Below, piece by piece: positions 27,252 through 40,098 of a stretch of DNA of 57,785 nucleotides (the first letter of the stretch is position 1; every line of letters starts with the position of its first letter). Origin of the DNA: JBJHDF01 sp050486405 (GTDB lineage Bacteria > Pseudomonadota > Gammaproteobacteria > Pseudomonadales > Cellvibrionaceae); contig JBJHDF010000024.1 of the NCBI GenBank assembly GCA_050486405.1, positions 1 through 57,785 of the forward strand, given 5' to 3'. The position numbers were made by a program, and so were the translations under genes. A model generated the notes under the pieces. It was not told where the DNA came from. It saw nothing but the letters and a program-made list of their open reading frames with translations, and ran no database searches.

Positions 27252-28747
27252 AGAACCGATAGAGAAGCCGTCAGATCGTTGTGGCTGACCTTGCGCTGCG
27301 CCACGGGTTCATCATTGTCCACAAGGACCAAGCGCCGCTGTTCCTGCTGTTCGTGCCAAGTGATAATGGCGTAGTAGTTGCGGATATTGCGCACGTAAGT
27401 CACCGGTTCCCAGCCCCTGGCGTAACCGTACCGGGTATGGCGGTAGTACTGTTGCTTGGCAAGTTTGGGCAGATGTTCGGCCACATCGGCCCAGAGGTTG
27501 GGATCGCCGCCATGGCGCTGGGTGATGATCCGGGCATCTTCCAGGTGCCCCATACCGATGTTGTAGGCGGCCAGCGCCATCCAGGTTCGATCTTCTCCTT
27601 GCACGCCTGCGGGCAGGCGGTCGTACAGGTTACGCAGGTAGCGGGCACCGCCGTGAATACTCTGGCTGGGGTCAAGGCGGTTGCTGACACCCAGCTCGCG
27701 GGCGGTGCGCTGGGTGAGCATCATCAGGCCGCGCACACCGGTGCGGGAGCGGGCGTCGGCATCCCAGTGGGATTCCTGGTAAGCCAGGGCGGCCAGCAGT
27801 TGCCAGTCCAGCTCAAACTCTGCCGCCGCCGTCTTCAACTCTTCTTCCCACAAGGGCAGACGGTGTTCCACCCGATGGACAAAGAGCAGGGCGCCGCCAG
27901 TGCTCACTTCGGCTATTTGGTCGTTCAGGCGCTGCTCAATGGCGGCCAGGGTACCGTCGCTCTGAATCCGCGCGAGATAGGCCTGAGCCAGATCATAGAG
28001 ACTGCTGTCACCGTGGCGTGGAAAAGCCCAGGCCAGTGGCTGGGGTTCGCCCAGCTCGAAGGCCACCCGAGTCCGGGGAAAGATGCTGTGGTTCAACTGG
28101 TAGGCGTTGGAGTCGACAATGGCGTGATCCACAGTGCCGTTGTGCACCTTGTCCATTAGGTCAACCATATCCAGGTTGGGAACTTCCCGCCAGGTCAACG
28201 CCGGATACTCCTGTTGCAGTTGTCGCAAGCGTTCCACATGGGAGGAGTTGGCAATGACCAACAGCTCCTTGCCAACCAGATCTTCAATGCTGGTGGGCGC
28301 GGGCTCCCGGCTGTTGTACAGCACCTGCTCGGATACCCGCTGGTAGGGAATGCTGAAGCGCACCTTTTTCTGGCGGCTCTCAGTGACGGTGAGCCCGGCG
28401 GCGGCAAGGTGGACTTCGCGACTGCTGACGCGGTCCAGCATCCGGCCGAGTTGGTCCTCATCCTCGATGACCAGCGTTACACCCAGTTCTTCGGCAAAAC
28501 CCTGCAGCAGGTGATATTCCAGCCCGGTGCGGCCGTGCAGACTCTCGTAGTAGGTGGTGGGGCCGTTGCGGGAGAGGACGCGGAGTTGGCCGTCGGCCAA
28601 CAGTTGCTGCAGGGCGGTGGGGGGCTGGCTTCCCCCCAGTGTGAAACTGGCGACTACCAGGGCAATGCCCATCAACAGTTGTGTGCAGATACTTCTCATA
28701 ACGCTGCGGCGCTCAATAACGCCCCCGCGCTGGTCATCGCTATCCAT
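27248..28747 (-). CDS. mltF: Membrane-bound lytic murein transglycosylase F
   Basis: MltF cleaves peptidoglycan glycan strands with formation of 1,6-anhydro-muramic acid at the outer-membrane inner face. About 499 residues. Signal/anchor MRSICTQLLMGIALVVASFTLGG, an amino-acid-binding-protein-like domain (about 45-270), then a C-terminal SLT/lysozyme domain with the catalytic glutamate in ALAYQESHWDADA, followed by TGVRGLMMLT and LAAYNIGMGHLEDA. ATG 28747 is chosen because CGGAGA lies 7 nt upstream. A TTG at 28795 extends the frame without support, and ATG 28699 starts directly at the signal but lacks a ribosome site. Confidence 0.95.
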   Translation of the reverse strand: MDSDDQRGGVIERRSVMRSICTQLLMGIALVVASFTLGGSQPPTALQQLLADGQLRVLSRNGPTTYYESLHGRTGLEYHLLQGFAEELGVTLVIEDEDQLGRMLDRVSSREVHLAAAGLTVTESRQKKVRFSIPYQRVSEQVLYNSREPAPTSIEDLVGKELLVIANSSHVERLRQLQQEYPALTWREVPNLDMVDLMDKVHNGTVDHAIVDSNAYQLNHSIFPRTRVAFELGEPQPLAWAFPRHGDSSLYDLAQAYLARIQSDGTLAAIEQRLNDQIAEVSTGGALLFVHRVEHRLPLWEEELKTAAAEFELDWQLLAALAYQESHWDADARSRTGVRGLMMLTQRTARELGVSNRLDPSQSIHGGARYLRNLYDRLPAGVQGEDRTWMALAAYNIGMGHLEDARIITQRHGGDPNLWADVAEHLPKLAKQQYYRHTRYGYARGWEPVTYVRNIRNYYAIITWHEQQEQRRLVLVDNDEPVAQRKVSHNDLTASLSVL

Positions 28748-29104
28748 ACAGCGGTCTCCGATTAGTGAACAACTGATCTTGTTAGGGTGTCGCAATCAGT
28801 GTTTCTAAGCTGGCGTTCTACCCCTTGTGAGGGACGGGCGCCGGTTGTGACCTTTGGCTAGATCAAAATTTGCGCGATTCTATAATGTTCCAGCGTGAAC
28901 TGCCATATTGTTTTCTGTCAGGAATTGTAGTATGGCCTGGGCAAATTTTAACCAATTAATGACCAAAAGGCTAATATTGGCGACAGTCTGCACCGATTTA
29001 CCTGAATCCAGCCTGAACGCTGGCTTCGCTGGATTTGTAAAGGTGCCCCGAGTACAATTGCGCCCTCTTCCAATACCCTCCTCTGGTTCGAGGCACTGTC
29101 CACT
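28748..29104. other. Divergent mltF-purL intergenic region with alternative hairpins
   Basis: 357 nt without a gene. Near the purL side AATCCAGC (29005-29012) can pair either with GCTGGATT (29028-29035, 8 bp) or, using its CCAGC part, with GCTGG (29019-29023). These two folds exclude each other. A TAATAT at 28972-28977 could be a -10 for purL, but no good -35 accompanies it. I see no PurR operator or known riboswitch. Confidence 0.45.
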
Positions 29105-32974
<3,870 letters not shown>

Positions 32975-33005
32975 ATATACTATTTCACGGGGGAGACGCC
33001 ACGCC

Positions 33006-33629
33006 ATGTCACGATTCCTGACCCCGCTGCTGTTGCTTGCCCTGGTTGGCTGCGCCACGACGCAGCCGCAGCCGGAGTTGGCGCCCGAGGTGCAGGAGCG
33101 GGTCTACTACGAAGGTGTGTTCGCCGTGCCCGGTGCCGATTTGTCCCGCTACCGGGGTTTGCGGTTGCCGCCGCTGATACTGGATGACAGCCAGGCCAGT
33201 GTCGGCCCGGACCTGGGTGTCGTCACTCTGCCGGGGCAACTCAGCGAGGATGATCGCCAGTACTACCGCTCCCACTACACCGAGGCGGTGTTCAGTCATC
33301 TGGTGCTGGATGGCACCTACCGCCTGAGCATGGACCCGGGCGCGGCGGTGCTGCAGTTGGATTCGGAGCTGATCTTTCTGCCGCCGCGCCGCGCCGCCAG
33401 TGGCGACCCGCGCGAAGAAAGACCGCCGCTGTTGCTGCTGAATATGGAGGTGTACGACTCAGTCAGTGGCGAGATACTCCTCACCATCACCGATAGCTAT
33501 CCCCTGGGCAGCAACTGGACCCGGGCCAGTGGCTCGGCGCGCAGCATGCAGGTACGCATGGCTTTCGAGCACTGGCTGGGCATGCTGCGCCAACAACTGG
33601 ATGCCCTGGCCGGTCGGGAGGAGTCCTGA
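33006..33629 (+). CDS. Putative lipoprotein (DUF3313-like)
   Basis: 207 residues with a lipoprotein signal (MSRFLTPLLLLALVGCATT, lipid on Cys16). The mature part contains YEGVFAVPGADLSRYRGLRLPPLILDD near the start and a C-terminal beta-rich half (LLLLNMEVYDSVSGEILLTITDSYPLG) ending in a helix. The pattern recalls DUF3313-type lipoproteins, which have no known role; the assignment is tentative. ATG 33006 is chosen over the ATG at 32907 because it starts the signal peptide. The stop overlaps the metR start by one base, so the two share a transcript. Confidence 0.75.
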   Translation: MSRFLTPLLLLALVGCATTQPQPELAPEVQERVYYEGVFAVPGADLSRYRGLRLPPLILDDSQASVGPDLGVVTLPGQLSEDDRQYYRSHYTEAVFSHLVLDGTYRLSMDPGAAVLQLDSELIFLPPRRAASGDPREERPPLLLLNMEVYDSVSGEILLTITDSYPLGSNWTRASGSARSMQVRMAFEHWLGMLRQQLDALAGREES

Positions 33630-34543
33630 TGCTGGACATCCGCCACCTGAAAACCCTGGTGGCCCTGCGCGACACCGGCAGCTTGGTGGAAGCCGCCGAG
33701 CGGCTCTGCCTGACCCAGTCCGCGCTCTCCCACCAGTTGAAGGAACTGGAAGGTCGTCTCGGCAGTGAACTGTTCGTGCGCAAAAGCCGGCCGCTGCGCT
33801 TTTCGCCGGTGGGCATGCGGCTGCTGCAACTGGCGGACGACGTGCTGGCGCGCCTGGACGAAGCCCAGCGGGATCTGCACAAACTGTTGCAGGGCGAAGC
33901 CGGGCGTCTATACATGGCCATTGAGTGCCACAGTTGCTTCAACTGGATGATGCCCACGGTGGAGACCTACCGCAATCACTGGCCGTCGGTGGAACTGGAC
34001 TTTGCCGGCGGCTTTCTCTTTGAACCCCTGCCGGCGCTGGCGCGCGGCGAAGTGGATATGGTGATCACTTCGGACCCTCAGCCCCTGAAGGATGTGGAAT
34101 ACCTGCCGCTGTTCGCCTACGAGATGCAACTGGCGCTGGCCAACCAGCACCCCCTGGCGGCCAAGTCGCACCTGCAGGCGGAAGACCTGGCCGACCAGAC
34201 CCTGATCACCTATCCGGTGGAGCGGCATCGCCTGGATGTGTTCCAGCGCTTTCTGCAGCCGGCGGGCGTGGAGCCAGCGGCGGTGCGCACCGCCGACCTT
34301 ACCCTGATGATGGTGCAACTGGTGGCCAGCGGCCGCGGCGTCTGTGCTCTGCCCAACTGGGTGCTGTCCGAGTACGCCGACCGGGCGTTGATCAGTGTGC
34401 GCTCGGCCGGCCCCACGGGTGTCTGGTGTACGCTCTATGCCGCCCTGCGCCGGGAATCCCTGGCCCAGGCGTTTGTCATGGATTTTATCGAACTGGCCCG
34501 TCGCCACTGTCTTGCCAATCTGCCGGGGGTGAGGCCGGCCTGA
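33629..34543 (+). CDS. metR: LysR-type regulator MetR
   Basis: LysR-family activator of methionine-synthesis genes with homocysteine as co-regulator. 304 residues. The N-terminal winged HTH reads MLDIRHLKTLVALRDTGSLVEAAERL then LTQSALSHQLKELE, as in MetR. The effector domain includes IECHSCFNWMMPTVETYRNHWP, a MetR hallmark, and VASGRGVCALPNWVL. It follows the lipoprotein gene with TGATG overlap; metE or metH is not adjacent. MetR identity rests on the distinctive HSCFNW segment. Confidence 0.93.
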   Translation: MLDIRHLKTLVALRDTGSLVEAAERLCLTQSALSHQLKELEGRLGSELFVRKSRPLRFSPVGMRLLQLADDVLARLDEAQRDLHKLLQGEAGRLYMAIECHSCFNWMMPTVETYRNHWPSVELDFAGGFLFEPLPALARGEVDMVITSDPQPLKDVEYLPLFAYEMQLALANQHPLAAKSHLQAEDLADQTLITYPVERHRLDVFQRFLQPAGVEPAAVRTADLTLMMVQLVASGRGVCALPNWVLSEYADRALISVRSAGPTGVWCTLYAALRRESLAQAFVMDFIELARRHCLANLPGVRPA

Positions 34544-34606
34544 CGGCTGGCCTCACCGGGTTTTCTGGGTTATGGTTTGCCAACGAGGGCCGTCGGCGCG
34601 GACACC

Positions 34607-36625
34607 ATGAGCAGCAGAGCACTGACCGATAATGATCTTGCCAGCAGCGCTGATGTCAGACAGTTGCAGGAGGCGGTCGCCCATTATCAGCGGGTGCTCA
34701 GTGGCGCCGGTTACGGTTTCTGGGAATGGGACCTGGAAAAGCAGCACATCCACTGGCTGGGTGACTTCTGGGTGCAGCTCGGCTATGGCGAAGAGGATGC
34801 GCCACGGCTGCAGGATCCCAACTACATGCCCGAGTATATACACCCGGACGATCGCGAGCCGGTGCTCGAGGCCGTGCGTCAGCACCTGCGCACCCGGGAG
34901 CCGCTCAATGTCGCCTACCGCATCCGCAAGGCCGACGGCGAATACGTCTGGAACCAGTTGCGCGCCGACTCCCGGCCCAACGCCCAGGGTCGGGTGCGCT
35001 ACATCTCCGGTGTCAACTTTGATATCACCGAACTGAAAAAAACCGAAGACGCCTTGCGCGAGAGCGAGGCGCGGCAAAAGCGCATCATTCAAGCCTCCAA
35101 TGACGGTATCTGGGAGTGGTATGCCGAGCAGGGTGGCTTTCATTTTTCCGCCCGTTGCTGGGAACACATTGGCTACACCGAAGCCGACGACGTGCTGAAC
35201 GAAGGTGTTGATCGGTTGCAGGTTTGGCGCTCGCGCATTCACCCGGACGATCTGCCCCGTTTCGACCAGGTGCTGGCCGCCCACATGAAAACCGAAGAGC
35301 CGTTCGATATCGAATATCGAATCTACGGCAAGGATAACAGCGTCTATTGGATTCGCGCCCGGGGGCGAGCCACTTTGAGCCAGGATGGACGGGCGCTGCG
35401 CATGTCCGGTACCAATATGGACATTACGCACTTGAAACACGCCGAGGAAAAAGTGGTGAAAGCCAAAGAGCAGGCGGAAAAGGCCAATCGCGCCAAATCG
35501 GAGTTTCTCTCCAGCATGAGCCACGAGTTGCGCACACCGCTCAATGCCATTCTCGGTTACGCCCAACTCTTTGGTTATGACGGCAACCTCAGCCTCAACC
35601 AGCAGGAAAACCTCAAGGAAATTCGCAGCGCCGGCGAACATCTGCTGCAGTTGATCAACGATGTGCTGGACTTGGCGCGTATCGAGTCGGGCAAGTTGAC
35701 CATTTCCCTGGAGCCGGTGTTGGTCTCACGGGTGGTGGAGGAGTGCATGACACTGATGCAGACGGAAGCCGACAAATACGGCATCAGGCTCTGTGTCAGT
35801 TTGAATGATCTGGGTGAAGCCTATGTTATGGCGGACAATGTTCGCCTGAAACAGGCCCTGATGAACCTGGTCAGCAACGGCATCAAATACAATCGCATTG
35901 GCGGCAGGGTGGAAGTGGTGGTGACGCAACCCGACACGGCGCGGGTGTGTATCAGTGTAGTGGATGACGGTTTCGGTATCCCCAAGGACTACCAGAGCAA
36001 GGTGTTCGAACCGTTCAACCGCCTCAAGGCCGAGTTCAGCAAGGTCGAGGGTTCCGGTGTAGGCCTGGTAATCACCAAGCAACTGGTGGAGATCATGCTG
36101 GGCAGCCTCGATTTTACCAGTATCGAGGGGCAGGGCAGTAATTTTACCATTGACCTGCCCAGTGTGGATGGCAGTCATCAGGATCTTATGAGTGAGAGCA
36201 GAAGCGGCAGGCAAGACAAATCGAGCATTGGTGAACTGGTTGTTCGGGAAAGCAGCCGGGTGCTCTATGTGGAAGACAACCGCTCCAACATCCGCTTAAT
36301 GGAGCAGTTTTTCAGCCGTTATCCGCAGTTACAGTTGGACATCGCCGAGGAGGCTTTTCTCGGTATCTACAAGGCGCGCAGCACACTGCCCGATATGATC
36401 ATTCTCGATATCAACCTGCCAGGCATGGACGGTTTCGAAGCCTTGAGTGTGCTTAAGCAGGACCCGGCCACGGCCGGCATACCGGTGGTGGGTTTGTCCG
36501 CCAATGCCATGCCCCACGATGTGCAGCGCGGTCGGGATTCCGGCTTTGAGGACTACCTGACCAAGCCCCTGGACATCAATCAAATGATCGGTGTCTTGAA
36601 CAGGCTGTTGCCGCCTGATGCCTAG
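34607..36625 (+). CDS. Cytoplasmic PAS-PAS hybrid sensor histidine kinase
   Basis: 672 residues. Two PAS/PAC modules (about 25-145 and 155-280, each with HPDD and a DITELKKTE or DITHLKHAE linker) precede a HisKA domain with phospho-acceptor His306 in SSMSHELRTPLNAILGY. An HATPase domain follows (N box NLVSNGIKYN; VVDDGFGIP; GSGVGLVITKQL), then a C-terminal receiver with Asp601 in ILDINLPGMDGFE and the conserved Lys in YLTKPL. No transmembrane segment is seen, so it senses a cytoplasmic signal or redox state. The receiver is unlinked to an output domain. ATG 34607 is preferred; a TTG at 34577 would add ten residues. No partner regulator is adjacent. Confidence 0.92.
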   Translation: MSSRALTDNDLASSADVRQLQEAVAHYQRVLSGAGYGFWEWDLEKQHIHWLGDFWVQLGYGEEDAPRLQDPNYMPEYIHPDDREPVLEAVRQHLRTREPLNVAYRIRKADGEYVWNQLRADSRPNAQGRVRYISGVNFDITELKKTEDALRESEARQKRIIQASNDGIWEWYAEQGGFHFSARCWEHIGYTEADDVLNEGVDRLQVWRSRIHPDDLPRFDQVLAAHMKTEEPFDIEYRIYGKDNSVYWIRARGRATLSQDGRALRMSGTNMDITHLKHAEEKVVKAKEQAEKANRAKSEFLSSMSHELRTPLNAILGYAQLFGYDGNLSLNQQENLKEIRSAGEHLLQLINDVLDLARIESGKLTISLEPVLVSRVVEECMTLMQTEADKYGIRLCVSLNDLGEAYVMADNVRLKQALMNLVSNGIKYNRIGGRVEVVVTQPDTARVCISVVDDGFGIPKDYQSKVFEPFNRLKAEFSKVEGSGVGLVITKQLVEIMLGSLDFTSIEGQGSNFTIDLPSVDGSHQDLMSESRSGRQDKSSIGELVVRESSRVLYVEDNRSNIRLMEQFFSRYPQLQLDIAEEAFLGIYKARSTLPDMIILDINLPGMDGFEALSVLKQDPATAGIPVVGLSANAMPHDVQRGRDSGFEDYLTKPLDINQMIGVLNRLLPPDA

Positions 36626-36627
36626 CC

Positions 36628-37431
36628 TTAGCTCAAAAAGCCCAGGTGCTTCTGCACGATCTGCAGAATCGGCTTGAACACCTTGGGCGTGCCGCACACC
36701 AAATTGCCCTGCTCAAAATAGTTGGCACCGCCCTTGAAGTCGCTGAGCAGGCCGCCGGCCTCCTTGACCAGCAAAATGCCTGCTGCCACGTCCCAGGGCT
36801 TGAGGTTCATTTCCCAGAAGCCGTCAAAGCGGCCTGCAGCCACATAGGCCAGATCCAGCGCGGCCGAGCCGGGGCGGCGGATGCCGGCGGTCTGGCCGGC
36901 GATTTCCTTCAGGCACGCCAGGTAGGGCTCGATATGCTCAAGAGCATAACCATTGAAGGGAATGCCGGTGCCGATCAGCGCACCGTCGAGACCACGGCGC
37001 GGTGATACGCGGATGCGCCGGCCGTTGAGCATGGCGCCGCGGCCCCGGCTGGCGGTGAACTCCTCGCGCTTGATTGGGTCCAGCACCACCCCGTGGCTGA
37101 TCTGGCCCTTGATCACGCAGGCGATGGAGATCGCAAAGTGGGGCATGCCATGGATAAAGTTAGTGGTGCCGTCGATAGGGTCGATTACCCATTCATAGTC
37201 GGGCCGGGTGCCCTCCTGCAGCCCGCCTTCCTCGCCGCGAATACTGTGATCCGGGTAGGCCTTGCGCAGGTGGTAGATGATTTCCTTTTCTGCTGCCTTG
37301 TCCATCTCCGTGACAAAATCGTTGGTACCCTTCTTCTCGATGGCCAGCAGATCCAGCCGTTCAAAGGAGCGTTCAATAAGTTCACCCGCCTTGCGCGCCG
37401 CGCGCAGAGCGATATTCAGCATGGGTTCCAT
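36628..37431 (-). CDS. suhB: Inositol-1-monophosphatase family protein SuhB
   Basis: Mg2+-dependent, lithium-sensitive phosphatase fold; in E. coli SuhB is also part of the rRNA transcription antitermination complex. 267 residues, the same as E. coli. Motifs are EEGG (metal ligand), WVIDPIDGTTNFIHGMPHF (metal/phosphate site) and WDVAAGILLVKEAGG near the C-terminus. The start at 37431 gives MEPMLNIALRAARKAGELI, aligning with the E. coli N-terminus; a long upstream extension to 37662 runs into trmJ and is rejected. It converges with the kinase gene (2-nt gap) and is divergent from trmJ. Confidence 0.97.
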   Translation of the reverse strand: MEPMLNIALRAARKAGELIERSFERLDLLAIEKKGTNDFVTEMDKAAEKEIIYHLRKAYPDHSIRGEEGGLQEGTRPDYEWVIDPIDGTTNFIHGMPHFAISIACVIKGQISHGVVLDPIKREEFTASRGRGAMLNGRRIRVSPRRGLDGALIGTGIPFNGYALEHIEPYLACLKEIAGQTAGIRRPGSAALDLAYVAAGRFDGFWEMNLKPWDVAAGILLVKEAGGLLSDFKGGANYFEQGNLVCGTPKVFKPILQIVQKHLGFLS

Positions 37432-37468
37432 GGAGCACCTGTCGATCGGGATGGGGTGAAAGGCGGGC

Positions 37469-37514
37469 ATTCTAACAAGGGAAAAGGTAAAAGGGAAAAT
37501 CCTCGTGCTAGAAT
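37469..37514. promoter_or_regulatory. Divergent suhB/trmJ promoter region with mirrored -10 elements
   Basis: TAGAAT occurs on the plus strand at 37509-37514, 30 nt before the trmJ start. On the minus strand it occurs at 37474-37469, about 40 nt before the suhB start, inside an inverted repeat (GGGCATTCTA ... TAGAATGCGCCC). These are plausible back-to-back -10 boxes; -35 elements are poor. The spacer is a purine-rich run (37478-37499). Confidence 0.4.
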
Positions 37515-37543
37515 GCGCCCCCGAAATCCGCCACGGAGCCCCC

Positions 37544-38356
37544 ATGCCCTTCGACCAAATCCGCATTGTGCTGGTGAATACCACCCACCCCGGCAATATC
37601 GGCGGGGCGGCCCGGGCCATGAAGAACATGGGGTTGGGCCGGTTGTATCTGGTGGCGCCCAAGGACTACCCGGCGGACAAGGCGGTCTGGCGGGCCGCCG
37701 GAGCGGTGGACGTACTGGACAACGCGGTGGTGGTGGAGACCCTGGACGAGGCCATCGGCGACTGCTCACTGGTGATCGGCACCAGCGCCCGAGAGCGGCG
37801 GATTCCCTGGCCGCTGCTCAATCCCCGCGAGTGTGGCGAGCGGGTCTGGCGGGAAGCGGGGCAGCACCAGGTGGCGGTGCTATTCGGCCGCGAGGATCGC
37901 GGCCTGACCAACGAAGAGTTGCACAAGTGCCACTATCATGTGCATATTCCCGCCAACCCCGATTACAGCTCCCTCAACCTGGCCACCGCCGTTCAAGTCA
38001 TCTGCTATGAGATCCGCATGGCCTGTCTGGCGGCGGAAGAGGGCGGGCTGCAGTCTTTCGACGAGTGGGACATGCCGCCGGCGGATAACCAGGCCCTGGA
38101 AACCTACTATCAGCACCTGCAGGAAACCCTGGAAGAGCTGGGCTTTCTCGAGCCGGGCAACCCCCGCCAGACCATGACCCGCCTGCGCCGGCTCTACGGC
38201 CGGGTGCGGCTGGACGAGATGGAGCTGAGTATCCTGCGCGGTGTGCTTACCGCCACCCGCAACTATATCTACCATGCCAACCGCAAGTTGGAGCGCGAGC
38301 GCGCCCAGAGCGAGGCTGGAGCCGGGACAAAAAACCGGTTGGATAATGAGCAATAG
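37544..38356 (+). CDS. trmJ: tRNA (cytidine/uridine-2'-O-)-methyltransferase TrmJ
   Basis: SPOUT-family enzyme methylating the ribose of nucleotide 32 in tRNA anticodon loops. 270 residues. Knot motifs are visible: NTTHPGNIGGAARAMKNMGL at the N-terminus, LFGREDRGLTNEEL, and SSLNLATAVQVICYE. A C-terminal helical extension follows, as in other TrmJ proteins (MTRLRRLYGRVRLDEMELSILRGVL). ATG 37544 with CGGAGC upstream is chosen; a frame extension to 37505 lacks support. suhB-trmJ-iscR is a common order in this class. Confidence 0.96.
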   Translation: MPFDQIRIVLVNTTHPGNIGGAARAMKNMGLGRLYLVAPKDYPADKAVWRAAGAVDVLDNAVVVETLDEAIGDCSLVIGTSARERRIPWPLLNPRECGERVWREAGQHQVAVLFGREDRGLTNEELHKCHYHVHIPANPDYSSLNLATAVQVICYEIRMACLAAEEGGLQSFDEWDMPPADNQALETYYQHLQETLEELGFLEPGNPRQTMTRLRRLYGRVRLDEMELSILRGVLTATRNYIYHANRKLERERAQSEAGAGTKNRLDNEQ

Positions 38357-38377
38357 TTGAGTAAAATAGTCGGATAT
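38353..38377. promoter_or_regulatory. Type 1 IscR binding site
   Basis: The 25-bp sequence at 38353-38377 (starting ATAGTTGAG, ending AGTCGGATAT) matches the E. coli type 1 IscR consensus at 23 of 25 positions. The differences are G for C at position 9 and A for S at position 22. It overlaps the last bases of trmJ and lies 45 nt before the iscR ATG. TATAGT at 38400-38405 could be the -10. [2Fe-2S]-IscR bound here would repress the whole operon, the usual feedback on iron-sulfur status. Confidence 0.85.
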
Positions 38378-38422
38378 AGGCCCGATGCGCCTGTCTGGGT
38401 ATAGTTCACCGACGGTATCTCC

Positions 38423-38887
38423 ATGCGACTGACCACCAAGGGCCGCTACGCGGTCACCGCCATGCTCGATCTGGCCCTGCACAGCCAAAAGGGCCCGGTC
38501 AGCCTGGCTGACATCTCCCAGCGCCAGGGCATTTCCCTGTCGTACCTGGAACAGTTGTTCGCCAAGCTGCGTCGGCAGAAGCTGGTGCGCAGTGTGCGCG
38601 GCCCCGGTGGCGGCTACTGCCTGGCGGTGACGCCGGACACCATATCCGTGGCCCAGGTGGTGGACGCCGTAAGCGAATCCCTGGATGCCACCCGCTGTGG
38701 CGGCCGGGGCGACTGCCAGGAAGGCGAAGTCTGCCTCACCCATCATCTGTGGGAAGACCTGAGCCGGCAGATCCACCGCTTTCTCAACGACATCAGCCTG
38801 GGCGACCTGGTCAGTCGGCGCGATATCCAGTCCGTCAGCCAGCGCCAGGACGACACCCAGCGCATTGCGCTCAGCGAAATTCAGTAA
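38423..38887 (+). CDS. iscR: Fe-S cluster regulator IscR
   Basis: Rrf2-family repressor/activator that senses Fe-S supply by carrying a [2Fe-2S] cluster. 154 residues. Winged helix: MRLTTKGRYAVTAMLDLALH, ISLSYLEQLFAKLRRQKLV, RGPGGGY. The three cluster cysteines and the histidine are at C92, C98, C104 and H107, the same positions as in E. coli IscR, so it should be cluster-binding. The C-terminal part is a short polar tail. It heads the iscS-suf operon and has a type 1 site in its own promoter. Confidence 0.97.
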   Translation: MRLTTKGRYAVTAMLDLALHSQKGPVSLADISQRQGISLSYLEQLFAKLRRQKLVRSVRGPGGGYCLAVTPDTISVAQVVDAVSESLDATRCGGRGDCQEGEVCLTHHLWEDLSRQIHRFLNDISLGDLVSRRDIQSVSQRQDDTQRIALSEIQ

Positions 38888-38902
38888 GGTAGAATCCGGG
38901 TG

Positions 38903-40075
38903 ATGCAGCCGACACCGCAACAGCCGGTCTACCTGGATTATGCCGCCACTACTCCGGTGGACCCGGCAGTGGCCCAGGCCATGATCCAGTGTCTGACCCG
39001 GGACGGCACCTTTGCCAACCCCGCCTCGCGCTCGCATCTGTACGGCTGGCAAGCTGAGGAAGCGGTGGAAGGCGCCCGGGACCAGGTGGCGACGTTGATC
39101 AACGCCGACCCCCGGGAGATCGTCTGGACCAGCGGCGCCACCGAAGCCAACAACCTGGCACTCAAAGGCGCGCTGCAGGCGCGGCAACAAAAGGAAAGAC
39201 GCAAGGGCCACCTGGTGGTGTCCAGCATAGAACACAAGGCCGTGCTGGACCCGGCCGCGTGGCTGGAGCAGTGCGGCTTCGCCGTCACCCGGGTGGCACC
39301 GGATGAATACGGCCGCATCGACCCGGCGTCGGTGGCCGAGGCCCTGCGCGACGACACCTGGCTGGTCAGTGTCATGCAGGTTAACAACGAATTGGGCAGC
39401 ATCAACGACACAGCGGCCCTGGGCAGACTCTGCCGCGAGCGCGGCATCCTGCTGCATGTCGATGCCGCCCAGGGCGCCGGCAAGTTGCCGCTGGATGTAC
39501 AGGCGCAGCAGGTGGACCTGCTCTCCCTGTCCGCCCACAAGATGTACGGTCCCAAAGGCGTGGGTGCCCTCTACGTGCGCCGGCACCCGGACGTCAACAT
39601 CGCCGCCCAGCTTCACGGCGGCGGCCACGAGCGCGGTATGCGCTCCGGCACCCTGGCCACCCACCAGTGCGTGGGTATGGGCGCCGCCGCGGAACTGGCC
39701 CGGGAAAACCTGGCGACGGAACCGGCGCGGATAGCCGCGCTGCGGGACAGACTCTGGCAGGGCATTGTCGACCTGCCCGGTGTGCGCCTAAACGGCCACC
39801 CCGAGCAGCGCGCCTGCGGCCATCTCAATCTGGCCTTCGGCGGCTGCGACGGCGAAACGCTGCTGTTGTCGCTGCGCGGTCTGGCCGTCTCCAGCGGCTC
39901 CGCCTGCAACTCGGCCAGCCTGGCGCCCAGCTACGTGCTCAAGGCCATTGGCTTGAGCGACGACCTCGCCCACGCCTCGCTGCGCATCAGCGTCGGGCGT
40001 TATACGGGGGAGGAAGATATCGAATATGCCATTGGGCATATTCGGGAGGTTGTAGAGAAAATCAGGGAAAAGTGA
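38903..40075 (+). CDS. iscS: IscS-type cysteine desulfurase
   Basis: PLP enzyme that removes sulfur from cysteine and carries it as persulfide for Fe-S clusters, tRNA thiolation (via TusA) and other uses. 390 residues. The group I family start is VYLDYAATTPVDPAVAQAM. Conserved features are SSIEHKAVLDP (His), the PLP lysine in SLSAHKMYGPKGVGALYV, HGGGHERGMRSGT, and the active-site loop SSGSACNSAS with its nucleophilic Cys. GTG (38900) and ATG (38903) are both possible starts. There is no iscU, iscA, hscBA or fdx nearby; the operon continues as suf. It is separated from sufB by a 330-nt repeat-bearing gap. Confidence 0.95.
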   Translation: MQPTPQQPVYLDYAATTPVDPAVAQAMIQCLTRDGTFANPASRSHLYGWQAEEAVEGARDQVATLINADPREIVWTSGATEANNLALKGALQARQQKERRKGHLVVSSIEHKAVLDPAAWLEQCGFAVTRVAPDEYGRIDPASVAEALRDDTWLVSVMQVNNELGSINDTAALGRLCRERGILLHVDAAQGAGKLPLDVQAQQVDLLSLSAHKMYGPKGVGALYVRRHPDVNIAAQLHGGGHERGMRSGTLATHQCVGMGAAAELARENLATEPARIAALRDRLWQGIVDLPGVRLNGHPEQRACGHLNLAFGGCDGETLLLSLRGLAVSSGSACNSASLAPSYVLKAIGLSDDLAHASLRISVGRYTGEEDIEYAIGHIREVVEKIREK

Positions 40076-40098
40076 GAAGGGAAAAGGGAAAAGAATTA

